A stretch of 17,172 nucleotides of DNA from JAYYPW01 sp036128855. GTDB taxonomy: Bacteria; Pseudomonadota; Gammaproteobacteria; Comchoanobacterales; Comchoanobacteraceae. A program made the translations under genes and the position numbers. The notes under the pieces are model-generated. The model searched no databases. It saw only the letters and a program-made list of their open reading frames with translations, and had not been told where the DNA came from. Where the stretch lies: NCBI GenBank assembly GCA_036128855.1, contig JAYYPW010000007.1, forward strand, positions 1 to 17,172, in the 5' to 3' direction. Shown one piece after another: positions 1-7,900 of this stretch (the first letter of the stretch is position 1; each line of letters begins with the position of its first letter).

Positions 1-234
1 TTACAAGCGCTTCGTCATTATTTTTCTTTAGGTGCAACACGCTTAAAAATACACCATCCTAATCAAGCTAACTCGTACAAAATGCATGTTGGCCCACATA
101 TCGGTGTAGGAGTAGACCTTTCAATTGCACACAGCACGTGGCTGAATGCAGAGGTGAAAGCTATCGCTAAATCCAATAATCAACGACTACAAGCCGATCC
201 TACTGTGAAATTCGGTATCGTTCATAGCCTCTAA
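1..234 (+). CDS. OmpW-like outer-membrane beta-barrel protein, C-terminal fragment
   Basis: The frame is open from the first base and ends at TAA (232-234), giving the last 77 residues of a protein that begins outside the window. The visible part contains GVGVDLSIAHSTWLNAEVK and later ADPTVKFGIVHSL. It resembles the last strands of OmpW-family eight-stranded barrels, which have a GVD...LNA segment, then a DP, then a closing strand. Alternating polar and hydrophobic residues fit membrane beta-strands. The terminal residue is Leu rather than the usual Phe, and the family call rests on short similarity recognised by eye. OmpW proteins form a narrow hydrophobic channel in the outer membrane. A generic outer-membrane barrel of another family is the main alternative. 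Confidence 0.5.
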   Translation, partial: LQALRHYFSLGATRLKIHHPNQANSYKMHVGPHIGVGVDLSIAHSTWLNAEVKAIAKSNNQRLQADPTVKFGIVHSL

Positions 235-611
235 TTCATAGGTAATCCGATACGCGCACCCATCTTGTTACACCCTATCGTAACATTTTGGTGCGCTGAT
301 GGATCCCTTTTAACGGTTTCTATTCGTATCTCCTAAATTTTTTATACTATTCTTATCTCGTTCGACACTATCGGCATATCTTTATCGCTCCCAAATTCGT
401 CCACCTCAACCATTTTCTTCTTGTATCTCACACATTTTTCTTTTTTTGCTATCCAAAACACTATTTTTGTTTATGCGACGTATGACTTTGCTGTGTTTAT
501 CCCACATATGGATTTACACGAGCCCACAGCCAAATAAAATTTAATAAAAAAAAAGCACACAAATTTTTTTATTGCACTATACTTGCAGCAGTTAACCAAA
601 AGGAGCCTATT
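235..611. other. Intergenic spacer with hairpin and pyrimidine-rich tract
   Basis: This 377-bp gap lies between the OmpW-like gene and the small acidic protein gene. It contains a two-part hairpin at 254-296 (listed separately). A long G-poor, pyrimidine-rich stretch follows on the plus strand, roughly 300-470. The last 70 bp are A/T-rich and probably hold the promoter of the gene at 612: a TATACT at 578-583 could be a -10 box, but no convincing -35 box lies 16-18 bp upstream of it. No convincing gene is seen on either strand. Confidence 0.5.
254..296 (+). terminator. Two-stem hairpin downstream of the OmpW-like gene
   Basis: An outer perfect 7-bp stem pairs GCGCACC (254-260) with GGTGCGC (290-296). 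An inner perfect 6-bp stem pairs TGTTAC (266-271) with GTAACA (280-285) around an 8-nt loop. The two stems are separated by a small internal loop. It starts 20 bp after the stop codon, so it probably shapes the 3' end of that transcript. A run of T does not follow directly (TTTT only occurs about 11 bp later), so it may be an imperfect terminator or a stabilising 3' structure. Confidence 0.45.
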
Positions 612-971
612 ATGTCTAATAAAGATTTCGATCTTCACCAAGTTTTCAACTCTGTTCGTTCTACGATCAATCCGGAATATGCTATTCCTGAGGAGAAAGC
701 CAAACACCCTGTCAACTTTCGTACATTGCGTCTTAAAAAACTGATTGGCGATATAAAAACCCGCCAAGCTACACTAACTGAAGACATTACCAAACTTGAC
801 ACCCAACTAGCAGCACTGCTTGAAATCATCCAACCCTACCTTGATGAGGAAAGCAAGGTCTCAGACGAGGAAATTAAAGCGGCCGATGAAGAAGATAAAA
901 AAGCTGAAGCTTCAAATGAAGCGGATAAATCTTCAGATAAATCAGGGGAAGCTGATAAAAAAGATGGTTGA
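612..971 (+). CDS. Small hypothetical protein with helical core and acidic low-complexity tail
   Basis: This is a 119-residue protein that I do not recognise. The start is well supported: AAGGAG at 600-605 sits 6 nt before the ATG. Residues about 1-35 are mixed and carry the sequence YAIPEEKAKHPVNF. Residues about 36-80 look like a coiled-coil helix, with regular hydrophobic spacing from LRLKKLIGDI to LAALLEIIQPYL. The last 35-40 residues consist almost only of Asp, Glu, Lys, Ser and Ala and are likely disordered. There is no signal peptide or membrane segment, so it should be cytosolic. It is followed by a strong terminator at 994-1032 and is probably monocistronic. A phasin-like or nucleoid/chaperone-like role could be imagined, but nothing here shows one. 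Confidence 0.75.
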   Translation: MSNKDFDLHQVFNSVRSTINPEYAIPEEKAKHPVNFRTLRLKKLIGDIKTRQATLTEDITKLDTQLAALLEIIQPYLDEESKVSDEEIKAADEEDKKAEASNEADKSSDKSGEADKKDG

Positions 972-993
972 TTGACCAATGACAGCACAATAC

Positions 994-1032
994 AAAATAC
1001 CTAGCACATGCAAGTTCTAGGTATTTTCTTTT
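994..1032 (+). terminator. Rho-independent terminator after the small acidic protein gene
   Basis: A perfect 11-bp inverted repeat, AAAATACCTAG (994-1004) with CTAGGTATTTT (1017-1027), encloses a 12-nt loop and is followed by CTTTT. It lies 22 bp after the stop codon. Because the arms themselves begin with A and end with T, it could also stop transcription from the opposite strand, although no gene is converging here. Confidence 0.8.
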
Positions 1033-1115
1033 GTTGGTCTTGAAATTCCACCTGCTTATTGCATTGGCTACCATCATGCACTATTTTAATCTTAATCAGT
1101 ATCTAAGGAATAATC

Positions 1116-2513
1116 ATGTCTAAACAACCGCGGAGAACAGAAGAAGATAGCCTGGGCAAAGTTTCTATTGCCCAAAACGCCATTTGGGGTGCACAAACCC
1201 AGCGATCTCTCACCAACTTCAATATCGGTAATGATAGGTTACATAAACGTTTTATTCATGCCTTTGCACAAATCAAACGTTGTGCTGCTATGGTCAATCA
1301 TGATCATGGACTGATTAATGAAAAGCAAAAGCAGTTAATCGTCCAAGCGGCAGATAAGATACTATCCGGTGATGTTGACGATGCATTTCCTTTGAAAGTT
1401 TGGCAAACGGGTAGTGGGACCCAAACCAATATGAATGTTAATGAAGTGATCACCAACCTTGTAAATCAATCACTTGACCAGCCACTTGGATCAAAATATC
1501 CTATTCATCCCAATGATCATGTTAATCGATCACAATCATCTAATGATACTTTTCCAACGGCTATGCATATGGCTTTTGTTGAACATATTCATGCTGAGCT
1601 TCGGCCAGCACTTATTCGCCTGCGTAATAAACTTGGCGAAAAAAAGGTAGCATTTGCCAATATTATTAAAATAGGTCGAACCCATATGCAAGATGCTGTG
1701 CCTGTCACACTTGGCCAGGTTTTTTCTGGTTTTGAAGAGCAAATTAACATTAGTATACAACAACTTGACCAGTCTTTACCGGCTTTATATCAGCTCGCAA
1801 TTGGGGGTACTGCTGTTGGCACGGGGCTTAATGCTCCCAAATCATTTTCTGTGGATATGGCCAAAGCCATTGCTGAGCAAACCGGTCACGCTTTTATCAC
1901 CGCTGATAACAAATTTCAAGCACTTAGCGCCCATAATGCTGCGTGCGCTCTGAGTGGCTGCCTGAAAAGTTTAGCTGCTAGTCTATACAAAATGGCCAAT
2001 GATATTCGTTTACTTGGCTCAGGTCCCCGTTGCGGTATCGGGGAACTGATACTTCCTCAAAATGAACCCGGCTCCTCGATTATGCCTGGCAAAATAAATC
2101 CAACGCAATGTGAGGCGCTCTGTATGGTTTGTATCCAAATCTTTGCTTGCGATTATGCTGTAGCTTTTGCGAGCTCACAGGGACACTTTGAACTTAATGT
2201 TAATAAGCCTGTTATCGCTTACAATTTACATCATGCTATGGATCTTGCAGGCGCTTCCATACACAGCTTTATCGATCACTGCTTAGATGGATTGGTGGCC
2301 AATGAAGCTACTATCTCTCAAAACCTAAAAAACTCCTTGATGCTTGTAACAGCACTAACGCCGGTTATCGGCTATGATAAAGCCACAGATATTGCTAAGA
2401 AAGCTCACCAAGATGGTACTAGTCTGCGCGAGGCTTGTCTAGAACTAGGGTATTTATCTGCCAAAGATTTTGATCAAGCCATGCATCCAAAAAAAATGAT
2501 CGACCCTGAATGA
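1116..2513 (+). CDS. fumC: Class II fumarate hydratase (fumarase C)
   Basis: This enzyme reversibly hydrates fumarate to L-malate in the citric acid cycle. It is the iron-independent homotetrameric cytosolic form. At 465 residues it has the normal family length. The hallmark regions are all present: TGSGTQTNMNVNEV from residue 98, the SSNDTFPTAMH segment near residue 145, GRTHMQDAVPVTLGQ with the catalytic-base His at 190 (His188 in E. coli FumC), and the lyase signature GSSIMPGKINPTQCEA with the catalytic Ser at 320 (Ser318 in E. coli). AAGGA at 1105-1109 lies 6 nt before the ATG. The gene follows a terminator and should have its own promoter in 1033-1100. It converges on the DUF2797 gene with only 6 bp between the stop codons and no clear terminator. 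Aspartase and argininosuccinate lyase share the fold, but the TGSGTQTNMN and GRTHMQDA segments favour fumarase. Confidence 0.97.
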   Translation: MSKQPRRTEEDSLGKVSIAQNAIWGAQTQRSLTNFNIGNDRLHKRFIHAFAQIKRCAAMVNHDHGLINEKQKQLIVQAADKILSGDVDDAFPLKVWQTGSGTQTNMNVNEVITNLVNQSLDQPLGSKYPIHPNDHVNRSQSSNDTFPTAMHMAFVEHIHAELRPALIRLRNKLGEKKVAFANIIKIGRTHMQDAVPVTLGQVFSGFEEQINISIQQLDQSLPALYQLAIGGTAVGTGLNAPKSFSVDMAKAIAEQTGHAFITADNKFQALSAHNAACALSGCLKSLAASLYKMANDIRLLGSGPRCGIGELILPQNEPGSSIMPGKINPTQCEALCMVCIQIFACDYAVAFASSQGHFELNVNKPVIAYNLHHAMDLAGASIHSFIDHCLDGLVANEATISQNLKNSLMLVTALTPVIGYDKATDIAKKAHQDGTSLREACLELGYLSAKDFDQAMHPKKMIDPE

Positions 2514-2519
2514 GCTTTT

Positions 2520-3353
2520 TTATTTCTCAAATTCAATGCTCATTTCATAACCCGTATACTTTCTGATATTAATAACACCGCAATCGAGTATTAGGTATTG
2601 GCCTTTTATGCCCAGTAAAACCCCACTAAAACAAGGGGTTTTATCAATATTTATCGACTTCACTTTTTCAAGATATCGATGTACGGGATAGTAAATTGGT
2701 ATTGGCTCACTCTGATCTAAAAGGTCTTCTGGGGGCTGCTCTTGCCACAAAGTATTATTGCTAATAAAATTCTTGATATCTGCCGCCTCTCTAAATTCCA
2801 CTGCTTTTCTTTTAAAATCGTCTAAGATCGAAACAGAAGCGAGCATGTTTCGCCAATTGGTTTTATCGCCAATGACTTTCGCCATTGCTACTTCTAAAAT
2901 ACCTGACTGGTAGCGGCTCGTAACGCGATAGAGGGGCATCGCACAAACCGCCCCTTGATCATACCAGCGTATGGGTATATTTTCCTCTCGAGTTATCCCG
3001 ACCTTTAAAGATGAGGTCTGTGATAAATAAACGATATGGTTTTGCATGCAGTGCTTCTCGCCCCAGGATGGCTCTCGGCATGTTCCCTTATGGTAATGGC
3101 ATAACTCAGGCTTCATTATGCATAGGTCGCATGCAGCTAGCTTTCGAAAACAATTATAGCAATATCCTTGATTAAAACTCTTTTTGATGGCTTGTGCGCA
3201 ATGCACGCACTGTATTAACTTTGAAAAAGTCATGGTGCACTTTTTTCCAATCTTGTCATTGAGTGGCAAGGTCTGGCCGTTGGCTATACTAAGATAGTAC
3301 AGCAGTGGGTTTTGCGTCTCAATTTTCATTTTTCTTAAAAATCCACTTAACAT
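2520..3353 (-). CDS. DUF2797 family zinc-cluster protein
   Basis: The product of about 277 residues belongs to the DUF2797 family (function unknown), recognised from its family-typical segments: QGYCYNCFRKLAACDLCI, CHYHKGTCREPSWGEKHC, VYLSQTSSLKVGITRE and, near the C-terminus, GIKGQYLILDCGVINIRKYT. Paired cysteines at C49/C52, C65/C68 and C75/C78, plus C85, C92 and C102 with neighbouring His, suggest bound zinc. The part around KVGITR looks like a GIY-YIG-type core, which is my inference. There is no signal peptide, so it is likely cytosolic. Two starts are possible: an upstream GTG (3362) and the ATG at 3353. I chose the ATG because it puts the family-typical GxLRKM close to the N-terminus. 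Neither start has a clear ribosome-binding site. The gene converges with fumC. Confidence 0.85.
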   Translation of the reverse strand: MLSGFLRKMKIETQNPLLYYLSIANGQTLPLNDKIGKKCTMTFSKLIQCVHCAQAIKKSFNQGYCYNCFRKLAACDLCIMKPELCHYHKGTCREPSWGEKHCMQNHIVYLSQTSSLKVGITREENIPIRWYDQGAVCAMPLYRVTSRYQSGILEVAMAKVIGDKTNWRNMLASVSILDDFKRKAVEFREAADIKNFISNNTLWQEQPPEDLLDQSEPIPIYYPVHRYLEKVKSINIDKTPCFSGVLLGIKGQYLILDCGVINIRKYTGYEMSIEFEK

Positions 3354-3418
3354 CGCATTCACGTTTTTAAAAATTCATTATCTTGCGTTTATGAATACTT
3401 TGCAAGCATGACTTGTAC

Positions 3419-3447
3419 TTGATGAACCCTATTATATCTATTATAAT
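3419..3447 (+). promoter_or_regulatory. Sigma70-type promoter of the SH3 protein gene
   Basis: TTGATG (3419-3424) and a perfect TATAAT (3442-3447) are separated by exactly 17 bp. Transcription would begin near 3454, leaving a leader of about 23 nt before the ATG at 3477. This supports that start over the ATG at 3459. Confidence 0.7.
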
Positions 3448-3476
3448 GTTTTTACGTTATGTATATTCAGGAAATT

Positions 3477-4055
3477 ATGAAAAAATACTTGTTTGCATTA
3501 GCCATCACATCTGTTATTGCCTATACCCCCACCCCAAATGTCTTTGCCCAGGCACAAATACAAAGTAGCTATTGGCAGTCCAGCTCTACGAAGACAACCA
3601 AGAAACCACTGAAAATTTATGCGGAGCCCAATCTTAAGTCTAAATCATCTGGGACCGTTGCTATTGGCGAAAACTTCTCCGTCAAGGCCTATGACTGGGT
3701 TAAGGTGTCCACTTCAGATGGTAAAATCACTGGTTGGGCACTTGCTAAGGATGTTCAAGACCATATTAATAGCGTTGCAAGCCAGTCCTACTTGATCCGT
3801 TGGGTTGGCCCATCAGACCATTACAAAGTTGTAAAGATTAGCCCTGCTGAGCAAAAAGCTCGTTACGAAAACGCTAGGAAAAACGCCAAAAACTACTGGA
3901 GAAGACAACAAAGTTTATTCGAACAAGCTTTCTTTACCAGCCCATTTTTTGATGAAGATGATAACTATCCTCAGAAAAAATCGCAAGACCCTCATTCGTT
4001 GCAAGAGCAAGTTGACATTTTACAAAAGAAAGTCGACCAGCTAGAAAAGAAATAG
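3477..4055 (+). CDS. Exported bacterial SH3-domain protein with C-terminal coiled coil
   Basis: The protein has 192 residues when read from the ATG at 3477, which is preceded by AGGA at 3469-3472. An in-frame ATG at 3459 would add six residues but lies almost at the predicted transcription start. The N-terminus is a classical Sec signal peptide: MKK, a hydrophobic stretch, and a likely cleavage site after VFA (residue 24). Residues about 46-95 fit an SH3-like (SH3_3/SH3b) domain, with LKIYAEPNLKSKSSGTV, DWVKVSTSDG and GWALAKDV. Such domains in the envelope often bind peptidoglycan or partner proteins. The middle is rich in Lys, Arg and aromatic residues, and the last 20 residues form a short heptad coiled coil (EQVDILQKKVDQLEKK). 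No enzymatic domain is visible. A periplasmic structural or adaptor role is an inference. Confidence 0.8.
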   Translation: MKKYLFALAITSVIAYTPTPNVFAQAQIQSSYWQSSSTKTTKKPLKIYAEPNLKSKSSGTVAIGENFSVKAYDWVKVSTSDGKITGWALAKDVQDHINSVASQSYLIRWVGPSDHYKVVKISPAEQKARYENARKNAKNYWRRQQSLFEQAFFTSPFFDEDDNYPQKKSQDPHSLQEQVDILQKKVDQLEKK

Positions 4056-4075
4056 TCTAAAATGTTGCTTTAGAC
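4055..4075. terminator. Short hairpin between converging genes, possible terminator
   Basis: GTCTAAA (4055-4061) pairs perfectly with TTTAGAC (4069-4075) around a 7-nt loop. It overlaps the last base of the SH3 gene's stop codon and lies 10 bp from the end of the converging beta-lactamase gene. There is no strong T-run, so activity is uncertain. Confidence 0.35.
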
Positions 4076-4084
4076 ACGTTCATT

Positions 4085-4873
4085 TTAGCTATTATCTTTG
4101 TGAGGCCCATCAAGTAATGCAACATTAATACGCTTTATAAACGCTTTTTTGGCTCGCAAAGAGGCATACGTATCTTGTTTAGAATCATCAGCGATTAATT
4201 GTACAAACGTAATAATGTTTTTGTCTTTGCGAAGAAATCCTATAAACCAACCAACTTGTCGGTCCTTGATTTTATGACCCTCTGCATCTAGCTGAGAGCC
4301 ATTACCCGTTTTCCCATAAAGTTCGTAGCCGTTTGCAAGAACTTCTTGATAGAGGATATTTTTGGTTTTTTCTATGGCATCTGTGCTTACGGGGAGTGTT
4401 TTTGTGACCAATTTATTTAGAAAATGGTTTTGTTCTTTTGGAGAAATCGCTAGCGAGCTTGATAGCCAAGCATTCGTAAGGCCATTATGCATCCCTGTGT
4501 CACCAGAAACATCTTGGTTACCATATTCAAAAAGGCGTATATATCTAGAGAATCGTTTTTCACCCAGTTTTTTCGTGATGATTTGCGAATACCATACACA
4601 GCTGTTAGTAAACCATAATTTTGGGTTATGTGGTTGTTTCCACTTTTCTAACCAATCTACATAGCCCGATTTGAAATTCCATGAAGGATGGGTTTCATCC
4701 ATCAATATACCTGCATCAAAGCCCATTAGGCTGATTGCAATCTTAAAAGTAGAGCACGGCGGATAACGTGTATCGCAGTCTCCTTCGATATGGATAAGTT
4801 GGTTATTTTTTGATGCAATGAAACATTCTTTGGCATAAACCTTATTAGCATAAGCGAATATGCACCATAACAA
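4085..4873 (-). CDS. bla: Class D (OXA-type) beta-lactamase
   Basis: This is a serine beta-lactamase that hydrolyses penicillins and possibly other beta-lactams in the periplasm. All class D motifs are intact, numbered from the TTG start: STFK with nucleophile Ser41 and the carbamylatable Lys44, SCV at 91-93, YGN at 117-119, the conserved Trp136 in AWLSSS, and YGKTG with Lys188. Flanking segments such as GYVDWLEKWKQPHNP and EYGNQDVSGD resemble the chromosomal OXA-29-like enzymes of Legionella. The only standard start in frame is TTG (4873). It leaves a hydrophobic leader (LLWCIFAYANKVYA) without a charged n-region, although the frame stays open upstream to 4927 and would add RFVKIVG. The gene lies 82 bp downstream of the giant gene on the same strand and might be co-transcribed. 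No good promoter was seen in the gap. Confidence 0.93.
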   Translation of the reverse strand: MLWCIFAYANKVYAKECFIASKNNQLIHIEGDCDTRYPPCSTFKIAISLMGFDAGILMDETHPSWNFKSGYVDWLEKWKQPHNPKLWFTNSCVWYSQIITKKLGEKRFSRYIRLFEYGNQDVSGDTGMHNGLTNAWLSSSLAISPKEQNHFLNKLVTKTLPVSTDAIEKTKNILYQEVLANGYELYGKTGNGSQLDAEGHKIKDRQVGWFIGFLRKDKNIITFVQLIADDSKQDTYASLRAKKAFIKRINVALLDGPHKDNS

Positions 4874-4955
4874 CCCAACTATTTTAACGAACCTCGATAA
4901 TACCGTCGTATATGATCCTAACTGTTCTTATAGCCCTCTTCGTTATTATGGTAAT

Positions 4956-7900
4956 CTATCTGGATAGTCTATGCACCTGTCTACGACTATATCTTTTCAT
5001 ACTTCTGCTTCTAGCTTTCCATAGCGGATATCTTGCTGAATTCTTATTATAGCCAGGATGCCACTGACTTGCGCTATTTTTAATCGTAGAAAAAGGCATT
5101 GTCATGTTAGAATTGCGTAAGGTTAGTGCCGTAAATACATACGCTATAGCATGTCTTAAAGATTTTATCACCATGCTCAGTGCGTATAAAATAAGGTTGA
5201 ATACAGACCTAAGCCCTTGGTTTAACCTTGCTAAAGTAAGTTGAATATGCGGTATTAGCTTACCCAATCTAAAACGCTTTGTCTTTTCTAAACCTTCTTT
5301 CGTGCTCTTTGCTATGCACTGCCTGGATTTTGCCTGTAGCGCAATGGCTGCTTTACGTTTTCTCTGATACGCATGTTTTGCTAAAACCTTTCTTGTTATG
5401 GTTTGTATCTTCTCTGCCGATGGGATCCTACTAAAATATAGATCCTTATAAGTTAGATACAGTTTTCTTAATCCAACGGCGTTCTTGACATCCCCGCCTT
5501 GGTATTTTCGGCGCTGATCTGTTTCTGTAGGGTTTGAAGCTTGTGGTTTTTTTATCTTAGTCAAGGCGCTATCTATCACCTCACTACTAAGATCCTGCAC
5601 AGTCTCATGTAAATCTTTTTGATTTTCTATGTGCTTAGCAAGCTCTTTAGATTTTTGCGCGACGCTTTCCATTAACGCTTTCTCTTTAGTGAAAGCAACT
5701 CTAATACTTGCAACGGAAAAATCAATGGGTCTATTTTTATAGTAAGGCAAATTTTTCAAGCCCATCATAAGATTTTTATGGATTCTAATACAACCTTCCT
5801 TGTTGAGATTATGCTTTGATTGCAGACATGCTTCTATATCTTTACTCAATACTGACAACCAATTTTTCCATGCGAGGGTTCTCTGCGAATTCGCTTTTTT
5901 ATGCCACGCGTTATGTGTACAATTTATTCTTTCACCAGTATCATGATTTAAGGCCACCCTGTTTTTAAGACCATCTAGCGCTGTCTCTCTGCCATACTGC
6001 TGATCTTTAAGTGCTTTATCTTGAAAGACTATCCATTGGTACTGGTTATACAAACCATTTTTCACACCATAACCGCTTGTTCTACTCAATAATGTTAGGA
6101 TTTCGGCAGCCAGTTTTAAAACGTTGCTTTTAGATCTTTGTGGCTCTGCTATCGTGCATAAATGATCATTTAACATTCCACAAAAGTTTTTATGGTGAAC
6201 GCCTCTGATTGCAGCGCCGCGTTGGTGTGCAGCTAATCTATTTGTGCCACGACTGATAACTTTATATCGTGACAGAAATCTATCAAATAGACTGTGACTT
6301 ATATCGCGACCTTCACTATTTGGATCATATGCTTTCAATGACCCCAAAATCGCCTTTTCATCTCTCCATGGATCAATTATACCCTTGAGGTTACCTAGCT
6401 TGTCTTGCTTGATAGCATGCTTGATCGCATTATTATAAATGAATAACCAGCCACATTTTTCTTTTAGAAACTGTTTTGTCTTGTCATCTATTTTGCCCAA
6501 GTTATCATTGACAATATCATGCGTATAGATATCCAGTTGGTGCTTGGGTAGTTTCTCATCCATGGATAACACCACCAGTTTATCTTCGCCTTGCCTTGTA
6601 TCAATGGTTACTCTTCTGGCTGGATGACGTGCTAAGTCCGCACTTCCTTTTTTTGTGATGTTTTTAGAGAAATAGATCCCTCCATACTCCTCACCTCTTT
6701 GGTTATCCCAATCTGGCTGGTATTTGCCTTCGATGACATCTAATGAAGCGCCAATTGCCTTTTGCTTAATGCGTATAACCTCAACTTCGACGATTCTAGT
6801 AGACCCTTGCCTTTCTTGATACGGATCGATTTTATATGGGTCGTATTCTTTAAAAAATGCTTCTGGCACAACGGTTATTTTCCCGTATTTATTAATCTTG
6901 ACTTTTCTTTTTGTGTCGTCTCTTTGTTTTTTCAATTCCTTCTGATTAAGAAGGTAATCGTTTTCATATTTTTGGGAAAAATAGTTTATAATCGACGACA
7001 AACTCAAGTCTTCTAGCCGATCAGCTAGTAACTTTGTTACAATGAACGATACTGTTTGACCGCGTTCAAGCATTCGAAGACGACCTATTGCCTGAATCAT
7101 ATCGTGCAGTGTTGTATATTGTGTTAGAAGGAGTATCATGTGTGCTTTTTCAGACAACACGATATCAAATCCACGAGATCGCGCGGAATCTACGCATACT
7201 AGCCATGCATTTTGCTCACAGGCTAGTTCGCTACGCAGATAGCCTAGACTGGAATTTTCAAGTTTTTTTGTTGTGCCAGTTTCTACGTTCCACCCAGTAA
7301 ACTGTCCTTCTGAAAAATATAGAACCCACTCCAGGCTTTTGTTTTTTTTACTAATTGCCCTGTATACTTTTTCGTGAAATTGCTTAATACTCTTGCACAT
7401 TTCATCAGGATCAATAACCATTTGTGTCTCTGAATGAGATAGTGCTTCTAAATTGGCAAGGTATTCTTCTTCTGAGAAACTATTTGTCGGCAGCGCGCTA
7501 AAACCCATATCTTTTTGTTTTTCAAGTGGCCCAAGTATTTGGTAACTCAAATCCACTCTAGATACTATTTTTTCTTTATTGAGTACTTCTGTCGTTGTTG
7601 CTGTCATCCCAGATACGCCTTCATTTCCGGTAAATACTGCAATATCCCCGCCGCATGACTCCACACTCCGCTCTTGATATTCCATATTTTTAAACACTAA
7701 GTTGTCTAAACAAGCATTTAATAAAAACTGTATTCTATTTCTTGCGAGACTAGTTTCACACTTCTTAATGATCCTCTCCTTAAAACGATCTATATCTTCC
7801 TGATCGCTAAAGTCATAATCTTGTAGTGCTGTTCCATAAATCTTGTAGAGGATGGCGTCTTTTATCTGATCCGTCGATTCACAACGCTTGTAATTCCTCA

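Noticed and set aside
340..460. A minus-strand frame of about 40 codons in the purine-rich strand, including MVEVDEFGSDKDMPIV
   Set aside because: It looks protein-like only because the strand is purine-rich. It is short, lacks a proper ribosome-binding site and has no known relatives that I recognise.
471..767. A 98-codon open frame on the minus strand overlapping the start of the small acidic protein gene
   Set aside because: It is antisense to a gene with a strong ribosome-binding site, has irregular Cys/Phe-rich composition, and shows no recognisable motif.
2511..2535. A terminator between fumC and the DUF2797 gene
   Set aside because: There is a T-run (about 2516-2521) but no inverted repeat ahead of it on either strand.
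4362..4664. A 100-codon plus-strand frame inside the beta-lactamase gene
   Set aside because: It is fully antisense to a gene with intact catalytic motifs, so it is a shadow frame.
5202..5312. Hydrophobic helices near the C-terminus of the giant protein as true transmembrane segments
   Set aside because: They are short (12-13 residues) and interrupted by Lys, Arg and His, so they are more likely amphipathic or membrane-associated than spanning.
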